Shown here: positions 1 through 9,800 of the stretch, piece after piece | Numbering within the stretch: the stretch's first letter is position 1 | Layout: each line of letters begins with the position of its first letter | NCBI GenBank assembly: GCA_001430745.1 | Contig: KQ481938.1 | Span: 1,907,995-1,921,883 of the forward strand | Source: Auxenochlorella pyrenoidosa | Taxonomy: Eukaryota; Chlorophyta; Trebouxiophyceae; Chlorellales; Chlorellaceae | DNA length: 13,889 nt | Reading direction: 5' to 3' | Program-made: the position numbers and the translations under genes | The notes under the pieces: generated by a model | Told to the model about the DNA's origin: nothing | Databases searched by the model: none | Seen by the model: only the letters and a program-made list of their open reading frames with translations

Positions 1-1901
<1,901 letters not shown>

Positions 1902-2202
1902 GGCGTTTGAGGCAGCTGCACCGGTGCGTTGCGGCGCCGGCCTGACCGCGGCTGCACCCCCCCTCCCAAATGTGTTCGCTCCGAATGTATGCTCCCTTGC
2001 TGCTCCCGGCTCTCCTCTCTGCTGCTGTTCCCTGCCATGTGCTGCCGCTGTTTTACACCCGAGTCCCCTTTTTTGGAGTCCTGCATTACGTGGACGGCTA
2101 TGTTCTCCTTGCGCTGAATTTCATTGCACCCTTTTCCACCCAGCCCTCCCCTTCATCAGCCCTCCAGGGCTGTCCTCCACACCCTGCCTGCCACGACGCA
2201 TA

Positions 2203-2207
2203 TGTAA
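2203..2207 (+). terminator. Putative TGTAA poly(A) signal of PDS
   Basis: This is the only TGTAA on the plus strand that I found between the PDS stop codon and the convergent gene, about 300 nt after the stop. TGTAA is the usual green-algal polyadenylation signal, with cleavage expected some 10-20 nt downstream. The assignment is inference from motif and place. Confidence 0.65.
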
Positions 2208-2317
2208 CAGTGCGTGGCCATCATGCCCGTGCTGCCAGGGCAGCTGTATGGAGCAGCCAGCTTGTCAGCGTGGTCAGTCTATCTGCCACAGCTGTATGCT
2301 GACAGACGCGGACAGAT

Positions 2318-2322
2318 TTACA
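2318..2322 (-). terminator. Putative TGTAA poly(A) signal of the CGR1-like gene
   Basis: Plus-strand TTACA is TGTAA on the minus strand and is the first such motif after the CGR1-like stop, about 215 nt downstream of it. It lies roughly 110 nt from the opposing PDS signal, so the two transcripts should end tail to tail with little or no overlap. Confidence 0.6.
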
Positions 2323-2535
2323 GGGAGTGATAGTTGTGCTTCTGGTGCTTCTCAGTCGTATGGCAGGGCCTAGGGCGGTCATGTGGGCAGGCCAAAAGAA
2401 ATGCAATCAGCGCAGAGTGCGAGCAGGAAAGCGTAGCATGAGACATGATGGCAGCGTGGCAGCTAGAGTACAGCGGCAGAGGTTGAGCAGAGAGACTGTG
2501 GGGAGCAAGTGCGGCGCGAGTGCGGAGCACCGCCC

Positions 2536-3802
2536 TCACGGCGCGTCGCCCGTGCGCAGCAGCTTGCGGCCCTTCTTGCTCTTCATCATGCGCTTGGCGG
2601 TGGCGGACGACACGCGCGTCACCACCGCCGACTTGGCCCGCGCCTCCTCCTTGCGCTTCTTGGCCTCCTCCCGGCGCCGCCGCGCCTCCGCCGCCGCCTC
2701 CTTGCGCGCCGCCAGGGCCTCGCGCTTGCGCTCCTTGTACGCCGCCTCCTCCGCCTTGACCGCCATCTTCTTCTCCCAGCTGGTGCTCAGCTTGGGGTTG
2801 CGCAGCGTGGCGGCGCGCTGGCCGGGCACCTTCCAGTCGGCGCGGCCCGACGCCTTGCCCGCGCCCAGCACGTTGTGCTTGGCGCGCTTGGCGGCCCGCG
2901 TGGCGGCGGCCGCGGCGGCTGTCACCACCTCGCCATCCGCCTCCTGCATCTCCTCCTGCTCCCGCTCCACCTGCGCAGCACGGGCAGGGATGGCAGTGCT
3001 TGATGGCACGCACGCGGGCTGTGGCAGCGCGCCTCGCTGCTGCAGCGGCGCAGGGGCAGCCCGGGAGAGCAGCGCTGCCGTGCACAGCCATGCAGCACTA
3101 CTGCACTGCCAGCGCAGGCTGCAGCTTGGGGGTGCGGTGCGCCATCCACCTTGCCAAGACTCCTTGTGAGGATGGGCGCTGCCGGCCACCAACTGGCAGA
3201 GCGCGCTGTGCGCAGCGCCTGCGTTCACAGGCTTGTTCAAGCCCGTGCCGCTGCCCTCCCGGCAGCCCAAGCCGCCAGCACGTGCACGGAGCACTGTCGG
3301 GAGAGCAACGAGCTGCTGCCCACCTGCTCGGCATACTCTTCCAGCTTGCGCTTGGTCCCCTGCCTGCCGTACTTGGTCACCCCCACTTTGAAGCCGCGCG
3401 TCTCATCGGGCGCGTTGCGGAAGTCGTACAGCGGCTGCGGCTTGTACTGCGGGGGCACCGGGACCTCCTCCTCGCCCGCCTGGGGTGGGCAGGGGGCGCA
3501 AGAACATGCATGGGCATGGAGCGCTGGCCGCAAGGCGGGCAGCTGTGCACTGCAGCGGGGCAGGCCTGCAGTCAAAACTGCAGGTGTGTGCATTTCAAGC
3601 TGCACTGTCCAACAGCAGCTATGGGGTGCAGAGTATGAAAAGACTGGCCGTGGCGGCCACTGGCAGCGGTCACTGGCAGCGGCGGCGCCGGCGGCATGTG
3701 CCAACATGCATGTGCGGCGGCAGCCAGTGCCTCCTGCAACAAGCGGCTCAGTGAATGAGCCGCGAGTTGAAGGCACGGCAGAAGCCGCACCTGCGCAGCC
3801 AT
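2536..3802 (-). CDS. CGR1/CCDC86-family rRNA-processing protein (200 aa)
   Basis: Probable nucleolar protein of the CGR1 family, whose yeast member is needed for pre-60S rRNA processing and whose animal relative is CCDC86. Exons on the minus strand: 3791-3802 (MAAQ), 3324-3479, 2536-2970, all joined in phase 0. Residues 1-56 are acidic then basic, with YKPQPLYDFRNAPDE. Residues 97-125 hold the family core, GRADWKVPGQRAA followed by LSTSWEKKM (Trp about 121). Residues 126-174 form a long charged coiled coil of Lys, Arg, Glu and Ala. Residues 182-194 are the basic C-terminal block KRMMKSKKGRKLL. The length suits plant members; yeast CGR1 is shorter. The start at 3802 fits the splice to AGEEEV, but the frame stays open upstream to further ATGs (for example 4006), so a longer N-terminus cannot be excluded. 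The gene is divergent from PSMB3. Confidence 0.85.
3658..3683. repeat. 13-bp tandem duplication in CGR1-like intron 1
   Basis: CACTGGCAGCGGT is followed directly by CACTGGCAGCGGC, two copies differing only in the last base. It lies inside the intron that separates the 12-nt first coding exon from the second exon. No function is suggested. Confidence 0.8.
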
Positions 3803-4157
3803 AGCGCCGCCACAAGTCAGTGAAGAGTCGAGGGGAGCTGGCGTCCGGCGTGAGACAGTCTCAAAGCCCTGGACGACAATAGGGATGGGCGACATACGAA
3901 AGCGAGCGATACCACTTCCACTTCGCCGGCGTGCTGCGACTGAGAGCGCAGCAGCAGCCCTACTGCCTGCGAAAGGCAGGCAGCACTGACGATCCACGCC
4001 GGACATTCACCACAACGATATCAGCGCTTCCCCTGACCGCCGGGCGCGACTTGAGACCCCCGCAAGCCTTCTGATCGCGCCTAGACTGCGTGGGGTGGTG
4101 TGAAGCGCTCGGGGCGTATCGCAAAGCGCAGGAAGGCCTGGGAGGTGGCCAAGGCGG
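3803..4157. promoter_or_regulatory. Shared bidirectional promoter of the CGR1-like gene and PSMB3
   Basis: The start codons of the minus-strand CGR1-like gene and the plus-strand PSMB3 gene are 355 nt apart, head to head, so this interval must hold both 5' UTRs and both core promoters. I see no convincing TATA box. It contains a perfect 8-bp inverted repeat (3963-3983). The stretch is open on the minus strand in frame with the CGR1-like start, which may be chance or an N-terminal extension. Confidence 0.7.
3963..3983. repeat. Perfect inverted repeat in the shared promoter
   Basis: The arms CTGCCTGC and GCAGGCAG flank the five-base loop GAAAG, giving an 8-bp perfect hairpin or a dyad site for a dimeric protein. 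It sits near the middle of the CGR1-like/PSMB3 intergenic region. Its role is unknown. Confidence 0.75.
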
Positions 4158-6328
4158 ATGTCGGTGAGCCCTGGCGACCACCCAGCCACAAGCTTGGCGA
4201 TCAGGGGGCTCCTGGATTGCCTGTCGCTGCCAGGAGGTCGGGCCCAGCAGTGGAAATCATTCCTGCACACCGCCCGCTGCGCTGGGCACTGCAGACGCTG
4301 CCCTGTGCTCTGCCGTCACCGCCCGGCGTTTTGCAGCTTTGCGCTGGTCTGCTGTGCTCTGTCTGAGTTCCAGGTTCTATGACTTCGGCAGTCGCGTGCT
4401 CTGGCCTGGGGAATGCAGAGCCAGAGCGGCTGTTTCTGGCTGCCTTGCTGCATGGCCGAGTGCTTTGATCAACCAGTGCTTGTTCCTGACATTCCTGCAG
4501 ATTTTCGAGTACAATGGGTCGGCCATAGGTGAGGCGATGCAGCCCAGTCGCAGAGGATGCCAGTGCAATCAGCATGCTTGCGACCAGATGCTGCCCGTCA
4601 GCATGCTCGCGGCCGGATCCTGCCCGCCTGTCTCCCTTTTGCGCCGACTTGCTGCCGCTGTTGTGCATCATTGTCTCAGGTTGGGTTGCACGCTGTCAGC
4701 CCTGATTTCAACCTAAGTGACACGGTCAGCAATAACCGATTTGCACCCCCCGCTGCCTGCCCCACTGACGTCGTTGTTCCGCCCGCCCCCGCCGCCGCAG
4801 TGGCCATGGCCGGCAAGGACTGCGTGGCCATCGGCAGTGACCTGCGCTTTGGCGTGCAGCTGCAGACGCTGGCCACCGACTACAAGAAGATCCACAAGAT
4901 CCACGACCAGCTGTTCATCGGCCTGGCGGGGCTGGGCACGGATGCAGAGACGCTGTGAGTGCGCTGGCCGGCGCTGCGCAAGAGGGATGGCGGCAGGGGC
5001 GCGGGGTGCAGACCTGGCCTGCCCGCAGCGGCCTGCGAGGAGGATGGAAAGGCTGCAGGAGGGCGGGCCCGGTACGCCTGCTGGCCGCGCCGATGGGCAG
5101 GGCGCCTGGGGAACGCTCCTCGGCCGGGCTCGCATGCGCCCCTCCCCCCGGCCCTGCTGGTCACTGTGCGCCCGTTGCCTGCCCCCGGCCCTGCCGTTGC
5201 AGCGCCCAGCGCTTTGCCTTCAAGCACAACCTGTACCGGCTGCGGGAGGAGCGGGACATCAAGCCCTCGGCCTTTGGCCAGATGGTGTCCGCCACGCTGT
5301 ACGAGCGCCGCTTTGGCCCCTACTTCTGCCAGCCTGTGATTGGTGGGTGGGCGCACGGGCGGGGTTGGCGGGGGCCCGGGGGCATCTGCCCAAGGACCGT
5401 GGGTGCGCTGGTCCAGACCGTGAGGCCGCAGCTGGTGTGTGTCTGCGTTCAGCTTGCCCCCCGGGCTGCAGGCGACGCAGCTCTTGCCTTAAACACCTCC
5501 ACCGCACCCTCGGCCAGCCGCCCTGCAGCCTGACTGCTCGCCCTGCCTGCAGCATGTCGCGCACCCAGCAGTGCCGTAATGTGACACCCCCTGCCCCGAC
5601 CGTTCCTGCCCTGCCGCTGCAGCCGGGCTGGAGCCCGACGGCACGCCCTACCTGTGCGGCATGGACAGCATCGGGGCGCAGGAGACTGCCAAGGACTTCA
5701 TGGTGGCGGGGACAGCCACCGACTCGCTGCTGGGCATCTGCGAGTCGCTCTGGCGGCCAGACCTGGTGGGTGCAGAGAGGCGGGCGCAGGACGGGACGGG
5801 CGCGGCCCCCGCATGGCCATGCAGCCCGTGCTGCATGCACTAAGCTGCTGGCAAGGCGTGTCGAGCGGGCTGTGTTTGGCCAGGGGGTGCTGTGTGTGGT
5901 GGCACGCCCATTCAGAGCATCCACAGCTGCTGGCTGCGTGCCCCTCTCCTTGCAGGGTCCAGAGGAGCTGTTTGAGACAGTGAGCCAGGCGCTGCTGAGC
6001 GGGCAGGACCGGGATTGCCTGGCGGGCTGGGGCGCAGTGGTGTACGTCATGTGAGTCCTGGAAGAGAGGGCTGGTGTTTAGCATGGGGCGCAGAAGGGAG
6101 GGGTGGTGGTGCTGGCCTTGGCACGAGCCGGAGCAAACCTGCGTGAAGGGCTTGTCACCTGCATCTCCATTTTTGCGCTCCATTGGGCCCCTCCCAGCCC
6201 GGCCGGCTGCGCCCCTCAGCTGCCTAGCCTGCTGCACCTGCTTGTCACGACCACATGCCTGCCCTCCTCGCCCCTGCAGCACCAAGGACAAGGTGATTGC
6301 GCGGACGCTCAAGGGGCGCATGGACTGA
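4158..6328 (+). CDS. PSMB3/PBC1: 20S proteasome subunit beta-3 (complete, 204 aa)
   Basis: Non-catalytic beta-ring subunit of the 20S proteasome core, in cytosol and nucleus. Exons: 4158-4163, 4501-4528, 4801-4954, 5203-5342, 5623-5765, 5956-6050, 6280-6328 (TGA at 6326-6328). They sum to 615 nt, or 204 residues, the length I recall for plant and animal beta-3. The protein opens MSIFEYNGSAIVAM and contains GVQLQTLATDYKKIHKIHD, LFIGLAGLGTDAETL, RFGPYFCQPVIAGL, MDSIGAQETAKDF, ELFETVSQALLSG, DRDCLAGWGA and the C-terminal end TLKGRMD. As is normal for beta-3, there is no propeptide and no catalytic N-terminal threonine after processing. The first exon codes only for Met-Ser (ATGTCG|GTGAGC) and the second is 28 nt; both match the universal MSIFEYNG start, which fixes the model. 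The gene diverges from the CGR1-like gene and converges with ATG11. Confidence 0.97.
4569..4611. repeat. Short direct repeat in PSMB3 intron 2
   Basis: TCAGCATGCTTGCG at 4569-4582 recurs as TCAGCATGCTCGCG at 4598-4611, 13 of 14 bases identical. Each copy contains the palindrome AGCATGCT. It lies inside an intron and has no evident function. Confidence 0.7.
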
Positions 6329-6380
6329 CCGCCGCGCTGAGCCGCCAGCCCACCTGCTCCGACAGCTGTGTACAACTCCT

Positions 6381-6385
6381 TGTAA
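6381..6385 (+). terminator. Putative TGTAA poly(A) signal of PSMB3
   Basis: TGTAA lies 53 nt after the PSMB3 stop codon, giving a very short 3' UTR. It matches the green-algal polyadenylation signal. Confidence 0.65.
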
Positions 6386-6442
6386 CCTGCTACGTTCCAC
6401 TTTGCCCACACTCCAGTGTCTGGGTGCTTACAGCCGGAGGTT

Positions 6443-6447
6443 TTACA
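6443..6447 (-). terminator. Putative TGTAA poly(A) signal of ATG11
   Basis: Plus-strand TTACA is TGTAA on the minus strand, about 430 nt after the ATG11 stop. A second copy at 6428-6432 follows 15 nt further on and could serve instead. Confidence 0.6.
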
Positions 6448-6876
6448 GCCAAGCAGAAGTGGCGGGAGGAAGGGAAAGTTCTCTGGGTATGGCCGGAGAG
6501 AAGGATGGAAGAGGGTGTGAGAGAGTACAACAAGCATGTGGGCACCAGCTCTGTGTGCGCTTGACACGGCCCTTGACAGCAGGAGGCGAGCACCTGTGAG
6601 AGGATTGAGCAGGGCGCGGGAGGTACAGGGAGTGGGGGTGCGGAGATACAGCGGGAGCATGGAAGAAGCAGAGGGGTGCTCGGGGGCAGACAGTTCGTTT
6701 TTTTGGCATTTGGTGCGGGGGAGCAGTTGACATAAGGGGTTGAACGAAATGGGGATTGGGGGGCGCGCTGCTATGGGGGCCGGGTACAGGGCGGCCTCCA
6801 GCGTGCTGGGCTGTGAGGGGCATGGCATGGCTGGCTGGCGCGCGTGCCTGCGCACGCCGGCCGGCCGCTACCTATT

Positions 6877-9800
6877 TCAGGCGGGCTGCTCTGCATTTTC
6901 CTTCTCCGTCTCCTCCGCTGCCGCAACTGCGGCAGGAGCAGCCGCCTCTGGTGTATGGCTGGTCGATGCGTCGTCGCCTGCCTTGCTGTGTGGCGAGCCG
7001 GAGCGAGCGCTGCCGTAGCCGCCAGAAGGGCTGCCGAAACCGGCGGCGCCCTCCCCGGCCTCGGATCCCGACTCCGACCCAGACAAGGGCTCCACCCCCT
7101 CCACGTCGCTGCCCTCGCCAGCCATGAGCGAAGACAGCAGCGGGTGCGGCGGCGGCGATGCTCCAGCCTCAGGCCCAGGCTCTGCTGCCTGTGCCGCCTG
7201 CTCGGCTGGCATAGCGGGTTCTGGGGCTGGCACAGCGGCGGGGGCGGCTGCCTGGGTGCCTTCTGGCAAAGGTTGCTGAACCTGGGCTGTGGAAAGCGTT
7301 GTGCCATCTTGAGAGCCTGCAGCAGCCAGGTCCTCATTGCCAGCAGGGCTGGCCGTGCTGCCCGCCTCGCCGACATCTGCGGTGATGGCAGTAGGTGTAG
7401 CTAGAGCAGTACCACACTCCTGCCTGATGCCTGCCGTAGCAACAGGATCTGCTGAGGGCGTGGCGGCCGCCAACTGGCCCTGGTCTGCAGGCGCAGCAGG
7501 GACGGGCACAGGGGTGGTGCCGGCCTGCTCTGTGCCTGCCTCTTCAACAGCCTTGGCCCTATCCTGCTGCAATGCCTGCTGCTGCTGCTGCTGCTGCTCC
7601 TGCTGCTGCTGCTGCTGGCACTGGCTGGTGGTGGGCAGGGAGGTGCTGGGGCCCAGGGAGCGGGAGACGTCGGGGGCACGAAGGTTGCCCGCCAGCGAGG
7701 AGCCGCCGGCTGCATCCACAGAGGCGGACAGCTCCAGGCCAGCATGCTGCTGCTGCTTGCTGGAGGGCGCTGCAGGCAACGCCACAGCATCTGCCGCAAA
7801 GGTGCTGCCATCGCTCCCACCACGTGACACGCTAGCCGGCGCTGAAGAAGCTGCGTCTGGGCGGCTCGCCGCGCTGGAAGCCGCCCCTGCTTCAGCAGGG
7901 GCTGCCAGCGAGCGCAGCGCTCCAGCAGGAGTGCGGCCGTCAGCAGCTGCGGCCAACGCTGCCAGCTGGCTTTCCAGGTGTTGGATGCGAGCCTCATAAG
8001 CAGCCGCCTGCTGCCGCGAGGCAGACAGCTGCGCCTGCAGCTCCGCCGCAAGGCTGTCCTTGGCAGCCAGCGCGCGCTCAAACCGGTGCGCGGCCTCGGC
8101 AGGCACCGCGGGCGCTGCCGGCGCCGCAACAGCAGCAATGCCTGCTGAAGGCGCGCGGGGGCTGCTGGCTGCCGATGCCGCTGGGTGGGGGGACGCCTGG
8201 CCCGACCCACTGCCGCTTGCTGCTGCCCGCTGCGATGCCTGGGCTGAGGCAGCGCCCAAGCTGGGCGCAGAGGCGAGCTGCGCAGAGCGGATGCAGTCAA
8301 GTGCTATAGCGGATGCCAGCTCGGCGCGAAGCTTGGCATTCTCTAGCTGCAACGAAGCCGTGACATCGGTCTCTGCTGCATGGCTTGTCGCGTCCTGCTG
8401 CTGCTGCTGCTCCGCGCCGCTGGCCGGCTGCGCAGCAGCACCCGCTGGGGCGCTGCTCTGCTGCTGCGCCTGCACATGCTGCTGCGCTGGCCCGCCCAGC
8501 GCGGAGGCGGCGCCCCAGGGCAGCTGGATGCGCCGAACGTCGTCCACCGTGACGGCCAGCAGGCGCTCGCCCTCGGACGCCGACACGCTGACCTGGCAGT
8601 GCGGCGGCTGCTCCAGCAGCCCCATGCGCTCCAGCAACGTGGCTGGGATGAGCCTGCGGGCAGTGGGGCGGCGCCAGCACGCTCAATGCAAGGTCAAAGC
8701 ATGCCTTGGCATGAATTGGGCAGCAGGATGGCCGTCGCCGCAGCCGAATGGCACCTTGGGGCGTCCATGCTGACAGCACGAGTTGGCCAGCGAGCTGCCC
8801 AGAGGCGGGGGCGCGGCTCACCGCTCCACGTGCTTGCGAAACGAGTCGCGCATCGCCAGCTCCTTCTCGCGAAATGTGCCCATGCGCTCGGCCAGGGCCG
8901 CCGCGCTGTGGGCATACTTCTCCATGAAGGCCTCCCTGCAGGCAGGGGAGGGCGTGGCGGCAAGCGCAGGCCGTGCGGGTGCTGGGGTGCTGGAGCAACG
9001 GTGCGCGAGGAGCATGCGAGGAAGCAGGAGCAGTGGTGGTGCGCGGGCAGCGCACACACCTGCCCGCTGAGAGCACAACCCACACTCAAAGCAAACACGT
9101 GAGCCGCAGGTGGGCCAGAATACGTTCACTCCGGACTCGCACAGCGCTCACCTGCGTACACACTCTGCTAGGCACTGCTTGTATGCCGCCGGCACCCGTC
9201 GCACCACCAGCAGCTCCTGGATGGCGGCATCCTGGCGGGTCAGTGCCTCCCTGCTAGCGGGGAGGTTGTGGCCAGAGAGAAAGAGCAGACGATGTAAGCG
9301 TTGCGGCCTGTCGGCGACAAAGGTGTGCAGGCCAGGAGCGCCCCTGGTGAGCTGTTCGCGTTCGGCCTGAGGAATGGCAAGCAAAGTTGCAGCCGCACGC
9401 GCTGGGGGCAGTTGGCCCCTGAGCCGAGACTTGCAGCCCCACCTGAACAGCGCGAGCTTGTTCTTCATCTCGCGGATCTTGCTCTGCTGAGAGGAGATGG
9501 TGCGCAGCTGGGTGAAGACGTCACGCGTCAGCGCGTTCTGCAGGGGCAGGAGAGGGGCCGGGACACGGGTTTGGAGTTAAGCAAAACTGTAACAACTCAC
9601 GAAGGGACGCAAGAACAGCTGCTCTCCACTTGCCACGCAGTGGCAGTGCGCATGTTGCAGCGCTGCCGGACGGGCTCCCCTGCCCACCTTGCAATCCAGG
9701 CAGCGTGCAGCAAAGGCCTCGGCCGCCGTGTGGCAGGCCGCCACACGCGGCAGCAGGTGGCCCACGTGCGTCTCGTGCATGGTCTCCAGCATGTGCACGG

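Larger units (their letters stand above)
1902..2535. other. Convergent 3' region between PDS and the CGR1-like gene
   Basis: No coding sequence is supported here. Open frames in this stretch lack family resemblance. It should hold the PDS 3' UTR on the plus strand up to just after the TGTAA at 2203-2207 and the CGR1-like 3' UTR on the minus strand down to just after the TGTAA (plus-strand TTACA) at 2318-2322. Base composition is less GC-rich than in the exons, as usual for 3' UTRs in such genomes. Confidence 0.7.
6329..6876. other. Convergent 3' region between PSMB3 and ATG11
   Basis: No gene is supported here. The stretch holds the PSMB3 3' UTR (TGTAA at 6381-6385, about 50 nt after the stop) and the ATG11 3' UTR on the minus strand (TGTAA read at 6443-6447, and again at 6428-6432). 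The predicted transcript ends are within a few tens of bases of each other and could overlap. Minus-strand open frames across this region show no resemblance to the missing ATG11 C-terminal domain. Confidence 0.7.

Noticed and set aside
4144..4152. GGTGGCCAA just upstream of PSMB3, resembling the yeast proteasome control element GGTGGCAAA
   Set aside because: It has an extra base, the element belongs to yeast Rpn4 control, and no matching copy was found before RPN3.
5698..6855. A 385-codon minus-strand open frame downstream of ATG11
   Set aside because: Examined as a possible home for the missing ATG11 claw domain. It shows no such motifs and overlaps PSMB3 exons in antisense.
6877..8637. 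The ATG11 tail as a spurious GC-rich open frame only
   Set aside because: Its first part holds recognisable ATG11 motifs (LERMGLLEQPP, LRAELASAIA, RIQHLESQLA) in the correct order, so at least the first 240 codons are genuine. The remainder is kept but marked as weaker.
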